From Macrolepiota albuminosa (taxonomy: Eukaryota > Basidiomycota > Agaricomycetes > Agaricales > Agaricaceae), in assembly GCA_027475525.1 (NCBI GenBank), contig JAMWFC010000065.1, positions 66,188 to 130,187 on the forward strand: a stretch of DNA of 64,000 nt, written 5' to 3'. Positions 46,413 to 57,309 of the stretch are shown here, in pieces; position 1 is the first letter of the stretch; every line of letters starts with the position of its first letter. The position numbers were made by a program, and so were the translations under genes. The notes under the pieces were generated by a model. The model did no database searches, was not told the DNA's origin, and saw only the letters and a list, made by a program, of their open reading frames with translations.

Positions 46413-47420
46413 CGCCCGGTACCTGATCACTACTTCGCACAGACCCCCCGCCCCGTCTATCCACCCCTCCCGTACAAACCTCCGTATCTCCACCGCCACT
46501 GGGCCCCCGACCCATCCCTCTATGATCTGGGGCCCTCAGCCAGCTGGGCCCCTCCGCCCAACTTAGCCATGGCACGACCCGTGGAGGTCCCCTCATACCG
46601 GAGCATCTCCGGGGGCCTGCCAGAGACCCCACCAGTACCTAGTGGACCTCGTCCGATTCCCCCCAGCGAGGGCCCCTTTGCATCCACCCCCTACTACGGT
46701 TACCAGCGCCCTGCCCCTCAACCCCAGGGACCTCTCAACTATGACTATCCCCCTCGACACTACCCAACCGCCGCACCACCCGCTCAGACTCCCCCCTCGC
46801 CAATAGGACGACGACGTCTCAAGAACTACGAACGGCAACGGGACGAAGTGCTCCGCTCGCTCAGGATCTTGCCAGAGGACTTCGCGCAACGGGCAAGGGC
46901 GCTACTCACGGAACTCGGACACGACGACTTCACAGGCACTCCGGAGGAATGGGCCCACTGCTTGGTCGAATTCGGGGATCGCCTCACGCGAGGAGAACTC
47001 CCGGAGCAGACTATGGTAAAGTATAGGCGTAACACGATCCTCCGTGAAGAATTACAACAACTGCTTGATGAAGTCCACGCGTCCCCCTCCCCCCGACCCC
47101 TCAACGACTCCGCAGACCCAGGCCGCTCAATTCACATCCAGCGGGAGCCCCCGGAACCCGCCCCGGCAGCCCCCACGGTCCCCACCCCGGAGCAACGACA
47201 ACGGAAAGAGCGGCAAAATGCCTCGGCCATACTACGGTCCCTTAACCTGATGGGAGGGCTATTCGATCAGCCCGCTGCCCGCATGGTAGGCTTGTCAACT
47301 CACCATAGGGCTAACTCCGTTCCTAGCACCTTCGAGACCTGGGGACAGCCCCAGAGACCCCTGGAACCCTTCCTGCGAACGGACAATGCCCGACCCCTGG
47401 CCCCAGCGAACCCCGGTAGA

Positions 47421-47574
47421 TCCCACGTGGACACCCCTAGCACGGACGACACGCTGTGCTACATCGACGAGCTCACGCATGGCAACAACGAACCACGTCC
47501 CACGTGGACACCCCTAGCACGGACGACACGCTGTGCTACATCGACGAGCTCACGCATGGCAACAACGAACCACG
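47421..47574. repeat. 77-bp direct duplication in gag (probable assembly artefact)
   Basis: Copies at 47421-47497 and 47498-47574 start TCCCACGTGGACACC. Removing one restores a single frame across the site. Confidence 0.93.
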
Positions 47575-48554
47575 TCCTGCGCCCGCGCCCGTCCTGGTAC
47601 CGCCCCCTACGTCAGCCCCGGCCCCTCCAGAATGCAGCTTCTGCCGCGACCTCCTGCCCCACTTCAATCTGCAGAACCCCCCACGGCCTCCGATGCAAGC
47701 GCGACCTTTTTGGGTTGAACGTCCCCCACGCAACCCGGCACCTGACCCGCACCCAGCCCCCCTCAGATCAACCTGACACCACCAAACCCTCCCCAACCGC
47801 CTCCGCCACCTCTAGCCGAACCTCGAGGACAACCCCCAGGCCCCCCGCCTCCGCCACCCCCTGCGTGGAGACCCGGGCCTTCCCCTGGCAGGAACGAACC
47901 CCCCTGGGACAACGGACCTCCCGGGCGTGGACTCCCAGGTGAGCCACCCGGAGGAGGCCCTCCAGGCGGGTGGGGTCCTGCCCTCGGTGCTTTTCCTCCA
48001 CAAGGAGGGGAGGGTAATCATTACTACTACTACTACAATGCCGGCCCTCCCCCCCGCAACACTGCTGGACCAGATGACGCTCACGACGCCCTCGCCCACG
48101 AAGGACGTCTGGACATTCAGAAACCCGATGCATTCATGGGCCGGAACCCCCAAAAATGGCGTACATTCCTCACTCAGTGTCTCAATACGTTTCAGGCGAA
48201 ACTACTCACGTTTCAGGTTGACAGCTCCCGAGTGGCCTTTGCCACCTCGTACCTCCAGGGGATTGCCTTCGACCACTACACGGCCCTCATCCAGTTCGAC
48301 CCCAACAACCCGGCACTCGCCCGCTGGCAAGCCTTCGTCAACAAGTTCTCCGGGAAGTTCGGGATCTACGACACCGTGGCCGAGGCCGAGGACAACCTCT
48401 TCAACCTCCGGATGCGCTCAGAAGAACGTTTCACTACCTTCATTGTATGTTTTGAGAAGGAAGCTTACGAGACAGGTTGGAACTACAGCGCCCTCCGGTA
48501 CGCCCTCTGCCGCGCCTTGCCGCAACGTATCAAGGACGTTCTCCGACTCGCCCC

Positions 48555-48707
48555 GAAACAACCCTCCTACGACGGATACAAGGCCCTCGTCATGCAGATC
48601 GACCAATGCTACTGGGAAGACCGCAGCCCCCGAAACAACCCTCCTACGACGGATACAAGGCCCTCGTCATGCAGATCGACCAATCTACTGGGAAGACCGC
48701 AGCAAGT
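48555..48707. repeat. 77-bp direct duplication in gag, with one base difference
   Basis: Copies at 48555-48631 and 48632-48707 start GAAACAACCCTCCTACG. The second lacks one G (CAATCTACTG against CAATGCTACTG). Confidence 0.9.
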
Positions 48708-49116
48708 ACTCGAACTCCCGACCCCCCTGGAACCCTAGGGGAGGACCCCCATGGCCCTCCGGCAAAACCCCCAACCCCCAAACCCGAAACCCCAGTCCCC
48801 CTGCGTTCCCCGGCGGCTAACCCCCGGTGAGTTGCGGCCCGCCCAATACTAACCCCGGCAGCGGCGCCCGCCCCCAGGCCCAACTCAACGCCGCCGTGGC
48901 TGCCAATGACCCGGGCGATGTGCCAAACCCCAAGGAACACCCGGAAGACTCCGAAGATCCCGACTTCACCAACGAACAGGACGAAGAGGCCCTCCAGGCC
49001 AACCGGCTCTCGAAAAAGGGGCGACCCTGGGTTGAGGTCCCGACGGATGTGCAGGACCGATGGAGAAGGGAGGGTGTCTGCATACTCTGCGGTGAGAAAA
49101 ACCACTTCATCTCCGA

Positions 49117-50556
49117 GTGCCCCCAACGACAGGTCATGGGACGTGCCACCTGGACCTTCGAAGGGGAGGACGCCACTTACGAGTATTCGGAAAACGACCC
49201 GGCGATTTAGACCTGGAAGATGCCCTAAATCGCAGAATTGACCCCGACGTCTTTTCTGCCCTGGTCTCACATCTTCACTCTATGACACTTGTACAGGACA
49301 CCCTCACGGCTTACCTACCCTCCCACTCCTCGCACTCTCTTCTCCTCAAAACCTGCCACACCCCCTCCGGAACCCCCCTCAACACTCTCGTTGACAGTGG
49401 CGCCACCGACAACTTCATCGACGAAGCATGGTCTACCTTCGCCCCGGAACCCGCTCAGCAACTTCCGGTCCCGGTACGGCTCTGCCTCTTTGACGGAGAC
49501 GCCTCTACGGCGGGGGATATCACTCACTTCGTGCGTATGCCCATTACTTTCGCCAACGGACAGACTCATACCCTCCAGATGCTGATAACCAAACTCCACC
49601 CTTCCGCACCCCTGGTCCTAGGGCTCCCGTGGCTCTGAGACACCAACCCCCACATTGATTGGCAACATCTCACCCTTTGCCTGACCTGGGACCCGACGCC
49701 CGACGACCAGCAACTCCCCTTCGACATCCCCCACTCTCCGAACCCTACCCCGAAGGACAGGCCCCCACCACCCCCCGGACTCCAGTCCCGCTTGTCCCAA
49801 TCCTTCGTTATCAATGCCAGGCTGGACGGCGCCCCGGGACCGATATCAGCCCTCATCGACAGCGGAGCCACCGGAGTTTTCATCAGCGATGCCCTCGACT
49901 TCCCCCACGACTCCCTCGACCAGCCCCTCTGCCTGCAACGCCTTGACGGCACCCACTCCTCCTCCGGCCCCATCCAGAGGTCTCACTCGGGGCGCGTGAC
50001 CCTGGACAACGACTACAAGTTCACCTCCGACTTCCTGGTCACATGACTTCACGAATCGACCCCGATGGTGCTGGGACTACCCTGGCTGCGCGACACGAAC
50101 CCCGACATCGATTGGAGGATGCTCACCATGACCTTCCCGAGACCCAAAGACCACCCCTTGACTGCCGTGCACCTCCGGGCCCTAGGAAGCGACCCGACGC
50201 CCGACACCCCTGGGACGACTGCCGCGCCCCCCACGCATGCACCACCCACACCCGTCCGAGACTGCAAGGCCCCTGATCGACCCCCAAACATTCCTCGGAA
50301 CAAGTACAAAGGGCCGAACTACCCTGGCCGGTCTCAGACACACGTCACACCTGCTCTGGCCAATGCATCCGCGACCCTGATCGACCCAAACGCACTCGAC
50401 ATTAAGATCATTGGGGCTGCCCCCTTTGCCCGCCTCATGAAGGATGGAACTCCCATGTTTCAGCTGCACACCTCGCCTTCTCTCCCAAAAGAACATCTAC
50501 GAGGGACGCTATTCCCCCGGAAAAGAAAACCGAGGAGCAAATCCTCTGAGAAGTAG
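49117..50556 (+). pseudogene. Element 2 protease region: two retropepsin modules in tandem
   Basis: One frame with two TGA interruptions (49636, 50044). Module 1: TLVDSGATDNFIDEAW near 49388, ending VLGLPWL*DTNPHIDW near 49650. Module 2: ALIDSGATGVFISDAL near 49852, ending MVLGLPWLRDTNPDIDW near 50110. Each has the DSGA active site, flap-region material and the C-terminal hydrophobic LGLPWL strand followed by the same DTNPxIDW tail. The parallel tails show a duplication of the whole domain. The TGA at 49636 replaces the Arg present in module 2, so decay of CGA is likely. Retropepsins act as dimers; two fused modules could form an internal pair. Role: processing of the Gag-Pol polyprotein. The frame ends with TAG at 50554. 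Confidence 0.8.
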
Positions 50557-50853
50557 TTCCCCCAGAGTATCACAAGTTCACTGATGTATTCTCCGAAGGA
50601 GACGCCAAGGAGATTTCCCCTCACCACCCCTATGACCATACCATCGACCTCAAGGAAGGAGCTGTCCCCCCTTTCGGCAAGGTGTACAACATGTCGGAGG
50701 TCAAACTCCGGGCCCTCAAGGACTACCTCGACGAAATGCTCAGTAAGGGATTCATCCGACCCTCCGCCTCCGCCGCCAGAGCCCTGGTTCTATTCGCCAA
50801 GAAGAAGGATGGTTCGCTCCAGCTCTGTGTCAACTACCGGGGACTCAATAAGA

Positions 50854-51007
50854 TCACCAAGAAGAACCGCTACCCGCTCCCGCTCATCGGCAATCTGGTC
50901 GATCGACTCCGCAGTGCCAAGGTTTACACATCACCAAGAAGAACCGCTACCCGCTCCCGCTCATCGGCAATCTGGTCGATCGACTCCGCAGTGCCAAGGT
51001 TTACACA
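50854..51007. repeat. 77-bp direct duplication in RT (probable assembly artefact)
   Basis: Copies at 50854-50930 and 50931-51007 start TCACCAAGAAGAACCGC. The RT frame before (residue class 0) and after (class 2) differ by exactly the 77-bp insertion. Confidence 0.93.
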
Positions 51008-52484
51008 AAAATCGACCTCCGCTCCAGTTACAACAACGTCCGCATCACCCCAGGACACAAGTGGAAAACCGTGTTCCACATGCGGTATGGTCTGTTTGAG
51101 TATCTTGTGATGCCTTTCGGAATGACTAACTCCCCCGCCACGTTCCAATACTTCATGAACGACATCTTCCACGACATGAGCGACGTCTTCGTGATCGTCT
51201 ACCTGGATGACATCCTCATTTATTCCGACTCACCAGAGGATCACCAGAAGCATGTCCGGCAAGTCCTCGAGCGCCTCCGGGAGCACAATCTCCACGCCAA
51301 GCCCGAGAAGTGTTCATTCCATACGGAAGAGGTTGAGTATCTTGGCGTCATAGTATCCCCGAATGGTGTTCGCATGGACCCCCACAAGGTCGAGGCCATC
51401 GTCAACTGGCCGCAGCCCCGGAACGTCAAGGAAGTACAATTTTTCCCGGGTTTCGCTAACTTTTACCGGAGGTTCATAGATAACTACTCCGGTATCACAA
51501 AACCCCTCAACCAGCTCACGCACAAGGATGTCGCCTGGACCTGGGACAGTAAGTGCCAGAGCGTCTTTAACCTGCTCAAGGAGGCTTTCACGGCCACCCC
51601 CGTACTCCGGCACTACGACTCGACCCTCCCGATTATCCTGGAATGCAACGTCTCCGACTACACCATCGCCAGGATTCTCTCACAGATGGAACCTGACGGC
51701 GGGGAGCCCCGGCCAGTTGCCTTTTACACCCGGTCCATGATTGATGCCGAGCTCAACTACGACATCTACGACAAGGAGCTCCTCGCCATCGTCGAAGCCT
51801 TCAAGCAATAGCGAGCCTACCTCGAGGGAGCCCGGCACCGGATTCAGGTCTACTCGGATCACAACAACCTGCAGTATGTCACCACGACCAAGCAACTTAG
51901 TCGACGGCAGGCCCGATGGTCCGAGGTTCTCTCGGAATACGACTTCACGATTCAGTACTGCCCGGGACGACTCGGAGCTAAACCCGATGCCCTCACCCGT
52001 CGACCGGATGTCTATCCCAAGAAGTCGTTCAAGGCGGAACGCAATGCGTTCAATCATCGCGTGGTGATCCCTCCCGAACATCTGAATGCTGTACTGATCT
52101 TAAACGACGAAGGAACCCTGAACCAGATCCGCCGCGCTCCCCGAGACAAGTACTTCACCGATCACGACCCCCGAAACCCTTCCGACGAAACCGACCGGGA
52201 CCCCGCCTTCTCCTTGTCCCCCGACGAAAAACTCCTCCTCCGGGACGGCCGCATCTACGTCCTGGATCACGCCCGACTCCGCTACGACGTCCTTCGTCAA
52301 CACCACGACCATAAGCTCCGGGGACACCCTGGAATACATAAGACCCTCCAGCTTATCTCCCGGACTTACTTTTGGCCAGGGTTGAAGAAGGATGTGACCC
52401 ACTACATTCAATAATGCGAACCCTGCCTCCGGGCCAAGGTCCCCTGACACCGACCATACAGACTCCTGAAACCCCTGCCAGTCG

Positions 52485-52638
52485 GACGACGCCCCTGGTC
52501 CTCCATATCCCTGGACCACATCGTCGAACTCCCAGAATCTGAAGGGTTTGATGCCATTCTCGACGACGCCCCTGGTCCTCCATATCCCTGGACCACATCG
52601 TCGAACTCCCAGAATCTGAAGGGTTTGATGCCATTCTC
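52485..52638. repeat. 77-bp direct duplication in integrase (probable assembly artefact)
   Basis: Copies at 52485-52561 and 52562-52638 start GACGACGCCCCTGGTCC. They lie in the first catalytic segment of integrase and break its frame. Confidence 0.93.
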
Positions 52639-53943
52639 GTCATTGTGTGCAGGCTAACCAAACAGGGCATCTTCCTACCCTGCCATACCACGGACACTGC
52701 CCGGACTTCGCCCGGCTGTTTCTCGAGCACGTCTTTGCCAAAATGGACTCCCAGACGACATCGTCTCCGACCGTGGCCCCCTCTTCATGTCCAAGTTTTG
52801 GACTTCCCTGTGTAAGGCACTTGAAGTAAAGACTAACCTCTCTACCGCCTACCACCCCAAAACTGACGGCCAAACCGAAAGGGTCAACCAGTCTCTCGAG
52901 CAGTACCTCCGACTGTACGTCAACTACTTGCAGGACGACTGGCGTGCCAAGCTCCCCCTGGCTGAGTTCACTTACAACAACACGCCGCACTCTGCCACCG
53001 GGGTATCCCCCTTCTTTGCCAACAAGGGATACCACCCCCAACTGACACTCTCGCTCCAGGACATCCTGTCGCACGCCGCCCACGAGGTCGTCCGGGATCT
53101 CCAGTCCCTTCACAAGTTTCTCCGAGAAGAGATCAACACCGCGAACCAGGCCTATGCGAAACACGCCAACCGGAAACGGGAAGACACCCCCGACTGGACC
53201 CCCGGGACAAAGGTATGGTTAGATCGACGCCACCTCTGCACCTGCCGGCCCTCCCCAAAACTCGATCACAAGCGCCTCGGCCCGTTCAAAATATTGAAGA
53301 AGGTCTCATCCCACGCCTACAAGATCGAGCTTCCCCCGGGACTAAAAAGTCTGCACCCAGTATTCCACATTCGCCTCCTGGAACGACACCTCCTGGATCC
53401 CTTCTCTGAACGACACTCCAAGCCCCCTCCCCCAGTCGAGGTCGAGGATGAGTACCACTACGAGGTTGAAGACATCCTCGACTCCCGGGATATCCGTGGA
53501 CGACCCCACTTTCTCGTACAGTGGAAGGGATACAGCCTGGAAGACGACACTTGGAAACCGCGCCAAAACCTCGAAGGCGCCCTCAACAAACTCTGGGACT
53601 TCCAACAACGGCACCCGGGAAACGACCTTCCCGGGTGCAGAACTCACAGATGGCAGTAGTGGGCGTAACCCCCGCCTCTGGGCTCAGTAGGGATTCAACT
53701 CCCATGTATACTTTCTGCTTTCCCTTTCTAGAACTTACTCCCCCTTTTCAGTACCTTTTCTCATAAGTAACGCCCCGGAGTCGGGGCAAGGTCTCCTTTC
53801 AGCTTTTCCGCCGCATTACTTACACGATTCCTTTTTACTTTACCCTGGCAGAACAAGTATATACATTTTTTCTTACGAGACCTGCTAGCTTACAATATAG
53901 GTTACACAAAGTAGCTACCAAAAAGGGTTCGAAGAAGGACCCA

Positions 53944-55767
53944 CTAGTGAAGAGTCTCCAGGCCCCCCTCCCCATCCTCCTCGCTGGACCTCGACGGCCA
54001 ACCCCAGGGCTCCTCCCCCTCCCGCTCCCCCAGAACGTATTGCTGCGACGCCTCCTCCATCAGCTGGTCCCAGGTCGGGAGCGACTCACCCTCGTCCAGG
54101 ACCCTCTCGAACCAGGTCCCCGGCGCTGGGACGTTTCTCTGCCGATGCGCCAAGACCAGCCTTCCCAGCAAGTCCAGCCCACGCTCCACCCCGGAGGTCG
54201 CCAGTTCAGGCCGCTGACCCTCCTGCAGGGAGGCCAACGCCACAGCCGCCCCGTCCAGGAGCAGGCGGTGCTTCTGAGCCCAACCTGGAAAATCAGCGCG
54301 GGGACACAGGGAAACGGCTGAACCACTCACTCAAGGCCGACATTCGAGCGACGACCAAGTCCTGCAAACTCTGAGGGGCCAGCTCCGGATGGCCTGCCCC
54401 CTGCTTCAGCCGGGCCTGCAGCGCGTCCTGCTCGGCCTCCAACGCCCCCCACGCCACCTGAACCTCCTGCAGCTCCCGGGCTACCACCCCCCAGTCCTCC
54501 TCCACCCACCGCCGAGCTGCCGCCTCCTGCCTCATCGCCTCCTCGCTCCGAGCCAAAGTCGTCTGAACCCCCCGCAGTTGCTCGGCCGTGACCTGATGGT
54601 GGTCAGCCAGCTCCCCCCTCTCCCGCTCAGCCCTATCTACGCGCTCCTGCAGCGCCGCCATGTCAGCGCTCAGCGGCCACCCTGACAAGGGGGAGAACAC
54701 CACCGGGGACAGACACAGGGGAGGGGTCGGAGAGGAGGCCTCCCGAAAAAGTCGCGGCCGCTTGGAAGGCCCGGGGAAAGGGCTAGGCAACACCCGCCAC
54801 TTCCCCTTGTCGACACAACCCCTGCTTGCTCTGGCCCAGGTTGACCGGCGCGTGATCAAGACCACGGGCCAGCCCCAGCTACCTGCCCCCGCCGCCCCCC
54901 TCACCCGAGACTCCCTCGCCGGGGCTCCATCCTCCCCAGAGCCCCCCGGCGCTCCCATTGGCGGCTCAACCACCCAGTCCCTCTCTTCCACCCCCATCCT
55001 GCATGTCACCCCTCCCAACGGCCACCCCTGCTCCCGCACCATACAGCGCACCCTCCATAACGCCGAAATGGAGCAGCGCTCGTGGTTGAGGCAACATGCC
55101 TCGCACACTGACGAGTCCCTCTGGGACGACGGGCTGGGGGCCTCAAAAAGGCACGGCACCATCCGACGAGCACAATGCACACACTGGGTCAACGTTAGCG
55201 GTGGCCACAAGGTACGACATCATTTACCGGCCCATTGCTGATGCACCACGCATGGGTGGGTAACTCCCGGGGCCTCTCAAGGGCCTGCTCAAACGACGGC
55301 TGCGACATGATGGCCCATGGGATATAAAGGTCCTCCAGAACTGTCGATATGGTACCAGGGGCCATCCCCGACCAATGAAAATGAGGGGCGGCCAGACGAG
55401 GGCGAGGTGAGAGAGGAGGGCGGGGGGGCCGGACAGTCATCCACGCGACAGTGGGCGTGGGACGACCAGAGCCCGGCTGAGGAATCGACCCAGGAACCGA
55501 CGCCGGGAGACTGGTCGGATCTGCCTCAGTCTCCAGCAGGCGGCTAGGCCCCACCTCCAGGGCAGGTGCGTTTTGTTGTTCTAAAACAGGGAGGTTGATC
55601 GTGCCAAGCAAGAACACGTGAATGCACCTACGTTGCTGGAAGAGCGCCGCAATGCGCTCCTGATCCAGGCAGCGCCTATACCAGGCATCCCGGGCCTCCC
55701 ACGTGACAAGGGGTGCAACTTCGTCCATAGGTGGGGGCGTCGGGGAATGCGTCGGCGTACGCGACAT
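53944..55767 (-). CDS. Antisense three-exon gene inside element 2: Zn-cluster-like, coiled-coil protein
   Basis: Exon 1 55767-55228 starts MSRTPTHSPTPPPMDEVAPL in a fair context (CAACCATGTCG). Intron 55227-55184 is 44 nt (GTAAAT, CTAAC branch motif, CCCAG). Exon 2 is 55183-54331. Intron 54330-54285 is 46 nt (GTGAGT, CTGAT, TTCCAG). Exon 3 54284-53944 ends LETLH and TAG. Both joins are in phase, giving 577 residues without a stop. Exon 2 opens with CVHCARRMVPC and, 15 residues on, CEACCLNHERC: a CX2CX6C-X15-CX2CX6C pattern, reminiscent of fungal Zn2Cys6 clusters but with a longer linker. A basic patch (GPSKRPRLF) follows, then a coiled coil (MAALQERVDRAERERGELAD onward, about 100 residues). 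Exon 3 is acidic and leucine-rich. It converges with pol, 285 bp from the pol stop, and starts 128 bp from the 3' LTR. A nuclear or nucleic-acid-binding role is inference only. Confidence 0.75.
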
Positions 55768-55874
55768 GGTTGAGTTTGATGGTAAAATTTTTTTTCAATA
55801 TGTGGCAGGTCAGGTGCCGAATCCCACGGTTGAACCCCGGTCTGAACCACCGGCTGCGCGTGCCTCGGAGGGTC

Positions 55875-55895
55875 TCAGCGCTGAGGGGGGGGTGA
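55875..55895 (+). promoter_or_regulatory. Polypurine tract of element 2
   Basis: CGCTGAGGGGGGGGTGA lies directly before the 3' LTR, as in element 1. Confidence 0.7.
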
Positions 55896-56635
55896 TGTCA
55901 CGACCCCTCCCCTCTGGACCCGCCCCGGGACCCTCCCTTCGACCCCACAGGACACGTCCCGCCATCATGACTACCGACACCGCCATCACGCGCATCAAGG
56001 ACCGCCATCAGCCGCCACCAGCCCCAATCAATGATCGGATCACGCGACTCGCCTCTGGCCATCATGCATCACAGCTCCCTCCGCACCTATTGATTACACG
56101 CCCCACACGCGCGATCCAAGTATACAGTCCCTGCCCGCTACTCAATGACTCCCGGAACCCATCCTAGACACCCTGGAACCCGAGACCCGGTCCCGTAGTA
56201 CTTATAGCACAGTTCCCCGTTGTATTCGCTAGTCTTGATATTACACTGCTTACACTGTTTCACTTGGTTACTTGAATTGTTGCGTGCCCTTTATTTGACT
56301 GGTATGCATTGACTGGCACGCTTGACTGGCACGCTTGACTGGCACGCTTGAATACTCGCATGCTCTAAGATTGGTACACACTTCGCGACTTTAATTTACT
56401 AACTTGGTCTTGTCTTAGAACCTCCGGTTCACGACTCGACCCCCACCCGAATCCCCCAGCTACCTACCACCCAAAACCCCCGGACTAAGTCCCCTCCCCC
56501 GGGATTCCCCTGTCCACGTATTGAACCCCAGAGTCCTAGCCCCGGAGTTCCAGACACTCGAGTATCCATGGGTCAAGTCTGCATTGTAAGGACGATTGCT
56601 TTCCAGGAAAGCCCCCGACTCAGCGGAACCTGACA
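55896..56635 (+). repeat. Element 2 3' LTR (LTR-D)
   Basis: 740 bp, TGTCACGACC to CCTGACA. It lacks the 77-bp duplication of the 5' LTR but has an extra TGACTGGCACGCT unit near 56333. Confidence 0.92.
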
Positions 56636-56882
56636 AAAACTGTGCCTACTTAATAACTTCAATTGTTTATACTCAGATTGAAAATTGGAGGTACAATGGT
56701 CCCTAGGGGACACTACATAGGAGGCATACTCCCATTGCACTAAGCTGGCAGTGCTTGACCACTATTTGGAGTTGAAGAGCATTATGCACCCAAGTCAGTT
56801 AGGTAAGTGTGCCAGTGCTTAATTTGATCAGCAGTGCTGATCATGGCTTGGCTGAGTTGGTCAGCAAGTGTGGCTGAGACAC
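56636..56882. other. Unassigned segment between element 2 and a solo LTR
   Basis: AT-rich and short. It continues the sequence that element 2 interrupted at 45418. No recognisable gene. Confidence 0.35.
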
Positions 56883-57260
56883 TGTCAGGGGACTCCTCAT
56901 TTCTTCCTGCTTTCACTCTTCATTCCTTCATTCTCTCTCTATTCATTCTCTTATTTTTGCTGTCATTCTTTTATTTTACTGCTTCTACTCTTTCAACACT
57001 ATTTATTGGTACTATTCTCAGCCCTTGAGGTGCTCTGGTTCTTTAGCTATCATTCAGACAAGCGTGGGCCCTTCAGTACCACTTTCAGACCACTTATGTA
57101 AGCCAGAATTTTATAGGAAATTCTTAGACTTGTTCTCTTTGGATCCCCCTCTGCCAGGTGATTAGTTATTATGATATTGTTAGTATATACTCTAATACAC
57201 TTTATATCTCCCTCTGCCAGCTGTGTGACTGAGCCATAGCCTCCAGAAATCACCTTTACA
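56883..57260 (+). mobile_element. Solo LTR-A, internally deleted, target-site duplication GACAC
   Basis: Starts TGTCAGGGGACTCC and ends ACCTTTACA, 378 bp against 518. About 140 bp around the TTGTACTGTACAG region is missing. GACAC flanks it at 56878-56882 and 57261-57265. Confidence 0.92.
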
Positions 57261-57309
57261 GACACATCTCAAAATTCAAAATTTCTTTTTTCTCTTTCTT
57301 TCTTCAACT

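Larger units (their letters stand above)
46356..49210 (+). pseudogene. Element 2 gag, with zinc knuckle
   Basis: Start at ATG 46356 (MATYTHTYYPTGYQ); the ATG at 46279 is its duplicate. The N-terminal half is Tyr/Pro-rich. The gag core at 48133-48600 reads AFMGRNPQKWRTFLTQC, then FDHYTALIQFDPNNPALA, then WQAFVNKFSGKFG, then RALPQRIKDVL. The CCHC knuckle CILCGEKNHFISEC lies at 49079-49120, and the frame ends with TAG at 49208-49210. Frame changes at 47498 and 48632 coincide with 77-bp duplications. A further change near 47776 and a TAA at 48818 are not explained that way. At about 900 residues it is long for a gag. The protease frame is -1 relative to its end. Confidence 0.8.
50557..53659 (+). 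pseudogene. Element 2 RT, RNase H, integrase, chromodomain
   Basis: Reverse transcriptase: LFAKKKDGSLQLCVNYRGL, then FGMTNSPATFQYFMNDIF, then VIVYLDDILIYSDS near 51197. RNase H: ILECNVSDYTIARILSQ, where the usual first Asp (EADASD) is Asn; YDIYDKELLAIVEAF; a TAG at 51809. Integrase: HHDHKLRGHPGIHKTLQLI with C at 52417 and [22 protein letters not shown]; then [10 protein letters not shown] near 52760; [17 protein letters not shown] with Glu. Chromodomain: [34 protein letters not shown] near 53460-53560. Breaks at 50931 and 52562 coincide with 77-bp duplications; one or two single-base indels near 52700-52760 also shift the frame. The stop is TAG at 53657. Confidence 0.88.
45419..56635 (+). mobile_element. 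Element 2: large GC-rich Ty3/gypsy chromodomain element with an antisense gene
   Basis: 5' LTR 45419-46245, 3' LTR 55896-56635, both TGTCACGACC...CCTGACA. The flanks are AGAAC on the left and AAAAC on the right, a 5-bp target duplication with one change. The order is a long proline-rich gag with a zinc knuckle, two retropepsin modules, RT, RNase H, integrase, chromodomain, a minus-strand gene, polypurine tract. At about 11.2 kb it is large for a gypsy element. Six of the nine 77-bp duplications lie in it, and each shifts the frame by two bases, so several breaks are probably not biological. True length without them is about 10.75 kb. GC content is far above that of the surrounding relics, consistent with youth. 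Confidence 0.93.

Noticed and set aside
46206..47942. 578-residue open frame as a single gene
   Set aside because: It runs through two 77-bp duplications, and its end is out of the gag frame. Only the part from 46356 to about 47497 is gag.
54389..55241. Plus-strand open frames opposite the antisense gene of element 2
   Set aside because: High GC keeps frames open by chance. The minus strand alone gives in-phase introns, the Cys pattern and a coiled coil.
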